Part shown: positions 17,626 through 25,278 of the stretch, in pieces
Position numbering within the stretch: the stretch's first letter is position 1
Layout of the letters: the number at the start of each line of letters is the position of its first letter
NCBI GenBank assembly: GCA_020247395.1
Contig: JADCJC010000028.1
Location: 1-64,000, forward strand
DNA length: 64,000 nucleotides
DNA from: Rhodocyclaceae bacterium
GTDB lineage: Bacteria > Pseudomonadota > Gammaproteobacteria > Burkholderiales > Usitatibacteraceae
Reading direction: 5' to 3'
The notes under the pieces: model-generated
Told to the model about the DNA's origin: nothing
What the model saw: the letters and a program-made list of their open reading frames with translations, nothing else
Database searches by the model: none
Position numbers and translations under genes: made by a program

Positions 17626-18300
17626 CTAGCCCGCCGCGCCAGCACCAACGCCAAGAAGCAACAAGTGGCGCGCCAGATGGTCCAAGCTGGCACACTCCGC
17701 CACCTCGCCCTTGGCGGACCAAACACTCGCTCGGTGTGTGTCGATGGTGCGAAGTTCGTTGTGTACAACCCAATCCGCGCCGGATGCAAAGACCGCCTGT
17801 ATCGCCCGCTGCGCGTCGACCTCCATCGCCCCATCCGTCAGCTTAAACCCAACCAAACGCACCGAGCGGTTACGGCTGTAACTCTTTAAGTGGGGAAGTA
17901 TCTTTTTCCCTGGGCGCAGGCGGATCGACAATTTGGCCGATGACGGAAGTTTTGCGGTGATTGGTGCCGCATATGACAAGCCGTCAATCTCAACACTCTC
18001 CACCACAAAGTCACCCACAGCGGCGGCATGAATGATCAGATCGATTTCCTCACCAGCGAGGACGTGCTGACAAATCGAGTCGAGATCTGCGGCTGTAGAA
18101 AATGTCTGCTGCTTGACGCTCGATTCGCTCGGCTGCACCGCACCCTGCGCGCGCGCCAAAAACACGTCAGCGCCGTGTCTGGCAAACTCATCCGCAATGT
18201 ATGCACCTGTGGCACCGGTACTGCTGTTAGTCATGACGCGTACCCCATCGATGGGCTCGCGCGTCCCGCCACTGGTGATCAACACCTTTAGGCCATTCAC
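17626..18300 (-). CDS. coaB: Phosphopantothenate--cysteine ligase, stand-alone
   Basis: A 224-residue protein that couples cysteine to 4'-phosphopantothenate. The Rossmann start VLITSGGTREPIDGVR and TNSSTGATGAYIADEF are the PPCS signature; IIHAAAVGDF and LVGFKL are the later conserved segments, with ADWVVHNELRTI near the end. In most proteobacteria this domain is the C-terminal half of a fused CoaBC; here it is separate and resembles the monofunctional CoaB of streptococci and enterococci in segment order. It overlaps coaC by 4 bases (ATGA) and precedes coaA by 26 bases. Confidence 0.9.
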   Translation of the reverse strand: MNGLKVLITSGGTREPIDGVRVMTNSSTGATGAYIADEFARHGADVFLARAQGAVQPSESSVKQQTFSTAADLDSICQHVLAGEEIDLIIHAAAVGDFVVESVEIDGLSYAAPITAKLPSSAKLSIRLRPGKKILPHLKSYSRNRSVRLVGFKLTDGAMEVDAQRAIQAVFASGADWVVHNELRTIDTHRASVWSAKGEVAECASLDHLARHLLLLGVGAGAAG

Positions 18301-18818
18301 GCCAAGATGGCCTTTAGAACATCCTCGGGCTCCATCAATCTGCCGTCACCCTTGTCGCCGCAGGCAAGATTGCCGGAACTGGGGCTCAGCACACGCACGC
18401 CCATGTCTTGCAACTTTGTGACTGACGCTTGTGTAGTCGGGTGTTGCCACATCTTCGTATTCATGGCGGGCACCACAAACATCGGCTTGGCGAAGTCGTG
18501 TGTCAGCCACAGGTTGCCCATCAAATCGTCCGCAACACCAGCCGCCATTTTGTTCAGCCGGTTTGCCGTCGCCGGACAAATGACGGATCGATCCGCCCAG
18601 CGATTCAGTTCGATATGTTCCATCCAGCGCCCCGGTTGAAAGGTATCGGTCAACAAATCGCGTTGTGAGAGCCCTTCAAGGCTAGCCGCGCCGATAAATT
18701 GTGTCGCCGCAGCGCTCGCGACACATTGCACCGCGTGCCCTGCCTGCACCAACTGCGAAACAACTGTGCATGCTTTGTAGCAGGCAATCGAGCCTGACAA
18801 CTGAAAGAGAATATTCAT
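18297..18818 (-). CDS. coaC: Phosphopantothenoylcysteine decarboxylase, stand-alone
   Basis: A 173-residue flavoprotein of the HFCD family that decarboxylates phosphopantothenoylcysteine to phosphopantetheine. The FMN-binding start is NILFQLSGSIACYKA; His68 in WMEHIEL corresponds to the catalytic His, PAMNTKMW (117-124) is the PXMNXXMW motif, and GNLACGDKGDGRL carries the substrate-clamping Cys153. Normally fused to CoaB. First gene of the five-gene CoA operon; the promoter probably lies in the 86 bases up to the divergent DCC-family gene. Confidence 0.93.
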   Translation of the reverse strand: MNILFQLSGSIACYKACTVVSQLVQAGHAVQCVASAAATQFIGAASLEGLSQRDLLTDTFQPGRWMEHIELNRWADRSVICPATANRLNKMAAGVADDLMGNLWLTHDFAKPMFVVPAMNTKMWQHPTTQASVTKLQDMGVRVLSPSSGNLACGDKGDGRLMEPEDVLKAILA

Positions 18819-18904
18819 ACGCGAAATTATATTCGCCGCGTGACGACAACTCGACGGTTTGTCGGTGCAAATTTGTCTTGTGTGACACGCCTGCGACCGT
18901 CAAA

Positions 18905-19315
18905 ATGTCATTTATGACAGCAGAAATTTGCATCGAATCATCCCCGCCGCCGCTTGCCACCGTGTATTTCGACGGCGGCTGCCCAATTTGCTCGCGCGAG
19001 ATTGGCTTCTATCGGCACCAACCCGGTGCCGACCAAGTCAGCTGGATTGACCTCACCACCTGTCCCGATAACGTGCTGCCGCCCGGAATTTCACGGCAAG
19101 CGGCGATGGCGCGCTTTCATGTCCAAACAGCGGACGGCATCTTCGACGGTGCCGCAGGGTTCCTTACGCTGTGGCGTCAACTACCGAGGTTCCGTCTGCT
19201 CGGTCGTTTACTCTCCATCCCGCCGCTGCCGTGGATATTGGAATTCGGCTATCGAATCTTCCTTCGCATCCGTCCTACAAGGAAACTTGACGACTGTGAT
19301 GTCTGCATTAAATGA
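18905..19315 (+). CDS. DCC-family thiol-disulfide oxidoreductase-like protein (DUF393)
   Basis: A 136-residue protein. The family signature is YFDGGCPICSREIGFYR, a thioredoxin-like strand with a CPIC redox pair, followed by IDLTTCPD and GAAGFLTLWRQLP. DUF393 proteins are small putative oxidoreductases of unknown substrate. A C-terminal CDVC pair is also present. In-frame ATGs at 18905 and 18914 are both possible. Divergent from the coaC operon. Confidence 0.87.
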   Translation: MSFMTAEICIESSPPPLATVYFDGGCPICSREIGFYRHQPGADQVSWIDLTTCPDNVLPPGISRQAAMARFHVQTADGIFDGAAGFLTLWRQLPRFRLLGRLLSIPPLPWILEFGYRIFLRIRPTRKLDDCDVCIK

Positions 19316-19543
19316 AGTATTGGTTCCCGCAGAATGTCATGCACAGTGGCATCATCGCAGCCAACCAACCCAACTCGTTTGGCGCTGCGAAGTGACCAAT
19401 CCCGTAACCCGCTATTCCGCTCATCCGCCCCGAAAGAGCGCCCAACGCAGTATGTGGAAGGCGGTCTGTCAGCTGCTCCGCAACGCAATCAGACACAACC
19501 CGACAAAATTGCCCGGCATTTCCGCGACGGCGAGTAACGGCGC

Positions 19544-20656
19544 TCAGACACTCTCGAGCACCCGTTGGACGAACCAAGTCGTACCAACGCCTATTCCCAA
19601 GTAGCTTGCTGTTAGCGTGATGACTTGCACACCGCGAGCTCCACGTAACTTCATCACACCTAGCATCAACACACCAACGATCAAGGCGACGGCAACTTGG
19701 CCTAACTCAATACCGACGTTAAAGCCCGCAAGGCTAATTACGCGATTACCGCCATCGAGCCCGAGCTCCAGCAATGTGCTGCCGAGCCCCAGCCCATGAA
19801 TGAGGGCGCAGCCAAACACCAGCGCCATGCGAATATGAACCGACGACTGCACCGTCTGATTACGCCTCCTGCGTTGTAAATCATAGAGCGCCATGCCAAC
19901 GATTGTTGCAGCAATGGCGGGCTCGACAACGGATGGCGGTATGCGTACGCCGCCCCAGACGCTAATCGCCAGTGTCACGCAGTGGCCGAGGGTAAAGCAT
20001 GTTAGCGCCACCAGCACATGCCGCCAGTTCCAGCCGGCGGCCAACACCAACAGCAGAAAAAGCAGGTGATCAAACCCCGCGAAAATATGCTCCGCGCCAA
20101 GCACGACATAGTCAATAAACACCAGCCAAGCTTCGGCAAATAGTGGGTGCTGTGTTCGTTCCGGCGTAAAGACCACAAGTTGCGACGTATCGCCGCGAGA
20201 GGCGGTCACGTGATAAACGCGCTCGTCCACATGCGTTCCAAAAAGGGAAATCTGCAATCGCATCGGTTCAGTCGGCGTCGCCAACAGAAAACGACCGAGC
20301 ACAACCAGCTGTAGCGCTGGGCCTGTCGGGTCATCATCCGCTGGCGAGAGGTTGAGCATTACCCCCTGCAGCGGTCGCAGTCCGCTGGCATCGCGTAGCT
20401 GCAGCCCCGCCAGCACCTGCCGTTCAATGTCGGCGTGATGCGTTTTCATCTCGCGCACACTTAGCCTGCCATCACCATCATCGTCAACGGCCGCAAACGC
20501 CGACACCGGGACGGACAACACCACGAAGCCGCCATCCCCCGCGATATTGATCGTGCCTGTTTGCGCAGGCATCAAGTGTGCACTCGAGTCGGGTGCGCCG
20601 AGCACCACGAGCGCGGTCGCAGCGCCGGCAAGAACAGACCTCAAGCGGTAGAGCAC
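19544..20656 (-). CDS. HupE/UreJ-like membrane protein with N-terminal periplasmic domain
   Basis: A 370-residue protein: signal peptide (cleavage near SSAHLMPAQ), a periplasmic domain of about 150 residues with an EF-hand-like loop DDDGDGRLSVREM, then about six membrane helices. The helical part has GAEHIFAGFDHLLFLLLVLA and FTLGHCVTLAISV, the His-containing helices of the HupE/UreJ_2 family, whose members are linked to nickel or cobalt handling or are of unknown role. It follows the YHYH lipoprotein by 26 bases, presumably as one operon. Confidence 0.87.
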   Translation of the reverse strand: MLYRLRSVLAGAATALVVLGAPDSSAHLMPAQTGTINIAGDGGFVVLSVPVSAFAAVDDDGDGRLSVREMKTHHADIERQVLAGLQLRDASGLRPLQGVMLNLSPADDDPTGPALQLVVLGRFLLATPTEPMRLQISLFGTHVDERVYHVTASRGDTSQLVVFTPERTQHPLFAEAWLVFIDYVVLGAEHIFAGFDHLLFLLLVLAAGWNWRHVLVALTCFTLGHCVTLAISVWGGVRIPPSVVEPAIAATIVGMALYDLQRRRRNQTVQSSVHIRMALVFGCALIHGLGLGSTLLELGLDGGNRVISLAGFNVGIELGQVAVALIVGVLMLGVMKLRGARGVQVITLTASYLGIGVGTTWFVQRVLESV

Positions 20657-20682
20657 ACCCGGTCCTTCTACGGCGGCCTAGG

Positions 20683-21930
20683 TTAGGGCCGCCCCCCGCC
20701 ACCTGGCGAGGCACCTTTCAAGCATCGCTGCATGAACGGATATGTATCGGTAATAACGTAATGATAAATACCTTGCGGAAATTCCGGTGTCACCCCGGTC
20801 CGACCATTGCATTGGTCGAGGTCACCGAGCCCCGCGACGTATTCCCAATCTTGACTGAAAGTTCCCATCGCATATAAAGTGGTCGGCGGTCGGTTTGCAT
20901 CCGGCGTCGCCTTGGTTCGATAGCTGCCTACCAGCACTTTGGTACCCGAGGTGGCATCGTTAGGCCGAACATACCCATAACGTGCATATACAGGAAATCC
21001 ATCCGCCGCCCAGCCCACTAGCGCCATCCCGGTTCCCTTACCGAGCTTGGTAATGAAGTTCTCCGGCATGCCATGGTAGTGGTATTCGCCCGAGGGCTGT
21101 ACGTGGCCGGTATTCACATCGGTACCAAATCTGAAAGTTGTCTGCGTTAACGCTTCGATTATCCATGGGCCGACGCTGCCAACCCGTGTGCAATTGCTGC
21201 CGGTGTTATCGCAGGTGCCGATAGTAGCAGGCTCAAATTTCACGCCGTTGAGCGCATGGCCGACAATAACAGCGGTGCTACCGTTCGCGTTCGCGATGGC
21301 CGGTGTTAATGTGTACGTTGCGGCGACAGGCTGTGCGGAAATCGTATGGGGATTGTCCGGGTTCGGAAACGTACCCACGGCGTGGTCTGGAATCCCGTTC
21401 CCCACCAGCATTCGCGAAGTGCTGCTGCATGTCCAGCTCGATGTGCTGGTTGCCCGCACCGAGGGGCTATCGTTTAGCTGGTTCGTGCTATAGGTGCACA
21501 GAACACCGGCGGTCGACCCGCTGACAGGAACGGCGTTCGCTGGTGTCACCGATACGCTGGCCGACGCGGCACCGACTCCTGCGGCGTTGGTCGCGGTCAC
21601 CGAGTACGTGTAGACAGTACCGTTGGTGAGAGCGGCGACGACGATTGGGCTCGCCGCCCCAGTGGCAGTCCGTGTTACCCCTCCCCCAGTGCAAGTTGCG
21701 GTGTAACTGGTGATGGCCGAACCGCCGGTTGACGCGGGTGGCGTGAAGGCAATACTCGCGCTCGAATCCGCAGGTGTTGCGATACCAATTGTCGGCGCAC
21801 CCGGTGCAGTAATCGAGGGCGTAATCGCGACGTTGCTGCCGCCCCCACCGTTACCGCAGCCCCCTAGAGAAACGATGACACCGACGCTCGCCACACAAAC
21901 ACGCAATAGACAAGAATGAAACCCACGCAT
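20683..21930 (-). CDS. YHYH-domain lipoprotein with fibronectin type III domain
   Basis: A 415-residue lipoprotein: lipobox SLGGC with Cys25, a Gly-rich spacer, then an Fn3-like domain (APGAPTIGIATPADSSASIA, NGTVYTYSVTATNAAG), then a C-terminal YHYH domain. That domain shows SGEYHYHGMPENF, GWAADGFPVYARYG and GIYHYVITDTYPF. YHYH proteins are secreted or surface-exposed, of unknown activity; the His pairs suggest metal binding. The downstream gene is a HupE/UreJ-like protein, a combination that points to metal-related envelope function. Confidence 0.88.
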   Translation of the reverse strand: MRGFHSCLLRVCVASVGVIVSLGGCGNGGGGSNVAITPSITAPGAPTIGIATPADSSASIAFTPPASTGGSAITSYTATCTGGGVTRTATGAASPIVVAALTNGTVYTYSVTATNAAGVGAASASVSVTPANAVPVSGSTAGVLCTYSTNQLNDSPSVRATSTSSWTCSSTSRMLVGNGIPDHAVGTFPNPDNPHTISAQPVAATYTLTPAIANANGSTAVIVGHALNGVKFEPATIGTCDNTGSNCTRVGSVGPWIIEALTQTTFRFGTDVNTGHVQPSGEYHYHGMPENFITKLGKGTGMALVGWAADGFPVYARYGYVRPNDATSGTKVLVGSYRTKATPDANRPPTTLYAMGTFSQDWEYVAGLGDLDQCNGRTGVTPEFPQGIYHYVITDTYPFMQRCLKGASPGGGGRP

Positions 21931-22044
21931 TCCCTACCCCCCGAAGTCAGTTCAATCAGCCAAGTACCTTGGATAAGGTGGAAGATAACCAACAATTGTG
22001 CAGAAAATATGGATTCGCCACGTCTGCCGTACTAACAGCCAGAG

Positions 22045-22084
22045 TGAATGCAAATGCGACTTGCTGAATGCAAATGCGACTTGC
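22045..22084. repeat. Two tandem copies of a 20-bp unit
   Basis: The unit TGAATGCAAATGCGACTTGC occurs twice in direct succession without mismatch. Short tandem duplications of this kind arise by slippage; no function is evident. Confidence 0.9.
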
Positions 22085-22162
22085 CAACCAACCTGCCTAG
22101 GTAACCCAAGGGGTACGATAGGTTTGATAAAGAAACCAAATTTGCCGGGAAAGTCGTGTAGT

Positions 22163-22202
22163 GACGTGTGTTTTCAAGCGAAATACCTTGGAAAGACCCG
22201 CC
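22163..22202. repeat. Dispersed hairpin repeat, copy 3 (REP-like)
   Basis: GTGTGTTTTCAAGCG ... CCTTGGAAAGACCCGCC forms an imperfect hairpin and aligns with the copy at 32650-32686 (TTTTCA-GCGAAA--CTTGGAAA). Confidence 0.5.
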
Positions 22203-22326
22203 AATAAACGGTTTTTTTGTTTTCAGCGACGGTTTCCCGGCATTGAACTCTTTAGCCAACACATGCTCTGAATTCGAGCAGTTTGTTTGTCCCGCCGCTC
22301 CGGCCTAACCCAAAACCATAACAACA

Positions 22327-22776
22327 ATGTTTGAGTTCTCTCCCGAATCCGGCCTGTGGGGCCTGTTTGCGTCAGCCTTCATTTCCGCCACTCTGCTGCC
22401 CGGCTCCTCCGAAATCGTCTTGATGGGGCTGCTCACCAAATACCCCGAACTGTTGTGGAGCGCCATCGCGGTGGCGACCCTTGGCAACACCTGCGGCGGC
22501 GTCACGTCTTATTGGCTTGGACGCTTGTTCCCAAACCGAGCTGAAGGCAAAGCCATCGAATGGCTGAAAAAATACGGCATGTGGTCGCTGCTGTTTAGCT
22601 GGGTGCCGCTATTCGGCGACGCACTTTGTGTGGCCGCGGGCTGGATGCGTTTTAACTTCTGGGCGTGTATGGCACTTTTTGCCGTCGGCAAGTTGTTTCG
22701 TTATCTACTCGTGGCCGGCGGGTGGACGTGGTTCTTGTCGACAATTTGGCCTTGGATAAGGGCGACGTTCGCCTGA
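22327..22776 (+). CDS. YqaA-type small VTT/DedA-like membrane protein
   Basis: A 149-residue inner-membrane protein with four hydrophobic segments. It shows FISATLLPGSSEIVLMGLL, ATLGNTCGGVTSYWLGRLFP and WVPLFGDALCVAAGWMR, the motifs of the YqaA branch of the SNARE-associated/DedA (VTT) superfamily, whose better-known members are lipid scramblases or flippases. The substrate of YqaA proteins is unknown. Convergent with the GNAT gene. Confidence 0.88.
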   Translation: MFEFSPESGLWGLFASAFISATLLPGSSEIVLMGLLTKYPELLWSAIAVATLGNTCGGVTSYWLGRLFPNRAEGKAIEWLKKYGMWSLLFSWVPLFGDALCVAAGWMRFNFWACMALFAVGKLFRYLLVAGGWTWFLSTIWPWIRATFA

Positions 22777-22779
22777 TAA

Positions 22780-22806
22780 GGACGTACCGCGAACGGACGT
22801 ACCGCG
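22780..22806. repeat. 12-bp direct repeat downstream of the YqaA gene
   Basis: GGACGTACCGCG occurs at 22780-22791 and 22795-22806, separated by 3 bases. It follows the YqaA stop; no function apparent. Confidence 0.8.
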
Positions 22807-22887
22807 CCTCGCGCATCGCCGGCATCGCCATTGCCCGAAGGCGGCTATCTTGCGGACTAATCTATACGAGCGCCGACGGCGACGGCT

Positions 22888-23370
22888 TTAAGTCGCCGAT
22901 TTGGCAAGCATGGGGTGATAAGTTCCGCGTTGCCCCTGTTTGCAGAATCCGCAGGCTTTGTACATCGAAATGGCAGGGTTTTCCGGATGCACAGTGAGGG
23001 ACACTTGCCTGAAGCTGTTCTCCCAAGCGGCTGCCAAGGCGGCCTGCATCAGCGGCCTGCCGAAGCCTCTACGTTGGTATTGCGGCTCCAGCGCAATGCC
23101 CAACTGCGGCGTTGCGTCATCGACATACGCCAGGCCCTGACCGCCGAGGAGCAGACGCATCCAGCACGCGCCGGCGGCCTGACCATCAACGACTGCGACC
23201 ACGCCTATGTCTGTCGCCTTTCCCCAATCCTCAACATAGATACGAACGCCAGGATTGTCCAACACGGCGAGTGGTCGCAATGGTGCGGGCGGCGGGTCCC
23301 ACAGGGCAATATGTAACCAATGCCAAAGTGCCGCTTGGTCGGTTCGAACGAGAGGGCGAAACTGGAGCAT
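22888..23370 (-). CDS. GNAT-family N-acetyltransferase
   Basis: A 160-residue acetyltransferase. The acetyl-CoA binding motif is QYQRRGFGRPLMQAAL (the Q/R-x-x-G-x-G/A signature), preceded by strands YVDDATPQLGIALEP and followed by VSLTVHPENPAISMYKACGF, all typical of GNAT. Substrate unknown. Start at 23370 (MLQFRPLVRTDQ) fits the family; an upstream ATG at 23382 adds four residues. Confidence 0.87.
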   Translation of the reverse strand: MLQFRPLVRTDQAALWHWLHIALWDPPPAPLRPLAVLDNPGVRIYVEDWGKATDIGVVAVVDGQAAGACWMRLLLGGQGLAYVDDATPQLGIALEPQYQRRGFGRPLMQAALAAAWENSFRQVSLTVHPENPAISMYKACGFCKQGQRGTYHPMLAKSAT

Positions 23371-23397
23371 GGCGTTATGCACGGACTAACGAATAGC

Positions 23398-23432
23398 GTT
23401 TATCCGCCGTCCGAGGCAGGCAGCGGATAAAC
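23398..23432. repeat. Perfect 10-bp inverted repeat
   Basis: GTTTATCCGC (23398-23407) and GCGGATAAAC (23423-23432) flank a 15-base loop, between the GNAT gene start and the downstream end of the solute-binding protein gene. It could be a transcription terminator for neither strand (no T-run) or a protein-binding site. Confidence 0.6.
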
Positions 23433-23557
23433 CTCGCTGGGCTGCCCCCTGAGCCGGCTCGCGTAGGTGCCACAGGTATCGCGGATTTCGATCACTGGGC
23501 CGGCAAACGCTAATGCGCTGGCAGGCTTTCAAACGGCACCGTTATTGGCTGCTTGTC

Positions 23558-25162
23558 TCAATTGATCACCACCCACGGCACTTCAAGCCAATTATCCGCG
23601 CGATGTACCGCACTCACGTTGGCGCGCATCGCCCACGGAATGATCTGTAGGTGCAACGGCAGCAGATATATATTGTCGTTGTAGATTTTGAACGCCTCAA
23701 CAATCATGGCCGTGCGCTTTTTCGGATCGAGCTCACCCTTGATCTGCTGCACGAGCGCGTCAAACTTTGCGTCCCTCACCTGCCCATAGTTGTAGTCACC
23801 GTCACCCACCGTGTTGCGACTGTGCATGATCGGCTGCAAGGTGAATATTGGCTCGAAGGTGGAGCCGCCCCAGCCGAGCATGTAAAAGCTGGTGTCGAGC
23901 TTTTGAATTTTGGCGAAATAGGTTGAAATCGGCATCGCGTTGACGCGCACACGAATGTTGATTTTCGCGAGCATTCCCGCCACCGAGACGCAAATGCGTT
24001 CGTCGGCTAAGTAACGACCAATCGGACAGTCGAGCGTGATGTCGAATCCACTCGCGTATCCCGCGTCGCTCATGAGCTTTGTTGCGGCGGCAACGTCAAA
24101 CGGCAAACGTTTGGTGAGCTCTGCCGGCAACTTGGCCGCCACCGGATTCGGGTGTACCAAGCCGGTCGGTGTTGATAACCCGCGCATGGCGGTGCGTTGG
24201 ATCGCTTCAATATCGATGGCCTGATACATCGCCTGCCGAACGCGTTTATCCCTCAGCGGGTTCCTTCCCTTAACATTGCTATAGAGCAACTCATCGCGGC
24301 CTTGATCCATACCAAAAAACACCACGCGATTTTCGATGCCTTGGATGACCTTCAGCGCCTTGTTGCGCTTGAACTGCTCGAGGTTTTGGACTGCCGGGTC
24401 GAGCACAAAATCGATCTCGCCGGAGAGCAGCGCTGACATGCGGGTGGCCTCAGACGAGATTGGCTTATAGACCACCTCGGTGACGTTGCCTTCGAACATC
24501 TTCTCGGCAATGCCCCACCAGTTGGGGTTTTTCTTCAGCACCGTTTTAACTTCCGGCTCACGCGAGACGAGCATAAACGGCCCGGTACCATTCGCATTAC
24601 GCGCAGCAAAGGTTTCTTCTTTCGCCGCATAGTCCTGAACTTTTTCCACCTTATTGGCGATCGCCCAGTCGCGACTCATGATGAACATGTTGACGAGCAT
24701 TTCCAGCGTGACCGGGTTCGGCACTGGCGTGGTTAGTTCAACGGTATGTGAATCAATCTTGCGCGGTTTACCAACGCCATTGGCGTAAACGCGGAAATTG
24801 GAGGTGGGTTGCTGCATCCTCAGGATGGACCAAACGACATCATCCGCCGTCAGCGGTTTGCCGTCGTGAAATTTGACATTCTTGCGAATATCAAACACCC
24901 AAGTGGTCGGGTTGGGTTGCCGCCAGCCAGTGGCCAGTCGCGGAATAATCTCCATGTTCTTGCCGCGCGCGACTAATCCTTCAAAAATCTGGCCGTTTAG
25001 GTTATTGTTCACCCCGGAGTTTTGCGCGTGCGGGTCGGTCGTCTGCATGTCACCGGCGCTAGACCAGCGCAGGGTTTTTGCCTGGGCGGGCAAAACCCAT
25101 AAAAGGGCCGCCATCCCCCCCGCAAGGAGAGTTGTTAAGATGAAATTCTGAGGGTTCTTCAT
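23558..25162 (-). CDS. ABC transporter substrate-binding protein, family 5 (peptides)
   Basis: A 534-residue periplasmic protein with a signal peptide ending near PAQAKTLRW. It shows MQTTDPHAQ, GLVARGKNMEIIPRLATGW, FDIRKNVKFHDGKPLTADDVVWS and NATGPF-type motifs of the DppA/OppA SBP_bac_5 family. Closely similar in plan to the protein encoded at 34697-36313. It stands alone without adjacent permease genes and probably feeds the permease at 38-42 kb or an importer elsewhere. Confidence 0.92.
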   Translation of the reverse strand: MKNPQNFILTTLLAGGMAALLWVLPAQAKTLRWSSAGDMQTTDPHAQNSGVNNNLNGQIFEGLVARGKNMEIIPRLATGWRQPNPTTWVFDIRKNVKFHDGKPLTADDVVWSILRMQQPTSNFRVYANGVGKPRKIDSHTVELTTPVPNPVTLEMLVNMFIMSRDWAIANKVEKVQDYAAKEETFAARNANGTGPFMLVSREPEVKTVLKKNPNWWGIAEKMFEGNVTEVVYKPISSEATRMSALLSGEIDFVLDPAVQNLEQFKRNKALKVIQGIENRVVFFGMDQGRDELLYSNVKGRNPLRDKRVRQAMYQAIDIEAIQRTAMRGLSTPTGLVHPNPVAAKLPAELTKRLPFDVAAATKLMSDAGYASGFDITLDCPIGRYLADERICVSVAGMLAKINIRVRVNAMPISTYFAKIQKLDTSFYMLGWGGSTFEPIFTLQPIMHSRNTVGDGDYNYGQVRDAKFDALVQQIKGELDPKKRTAMIVEAFKIYNDNIYLLPLHLQIIPWAMRANVSAVHRADNWLEVPWVVIN

Positions 25163-25278
25163 AGATCTGCGAGTTTGCGATAGATAGAAGGCCATCTGAC
25201 AACACATGACTGGCCGGGTTTGTCTCGGCGCTCATGCTACCGTAAACTGTCGCCTCTAAGGATTTTTCGCCAGATCGT

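Larger units (their letters stand above)
21931..22326. other. 396-base intergenic region with repeats, no gene seen
   Basis: Lies between divergent genes. It contains a 2 x 20-bp tandem repeat (22045-22084), one copy of the dispersed hairpin family (22163-22202) and a T-run near 22212. Open frames here (for example 21998-22207) lack Shine-Dalgarno support and look spurious. Confidence 0.6.

Noticed and set aside
18954-19604. Plus-strand open frame spanning the DCC gene and the 19.3-19.6 kb gap
   Set aside because: Overlaps the clear DCC-family gene in another frame and has no protein-like features.
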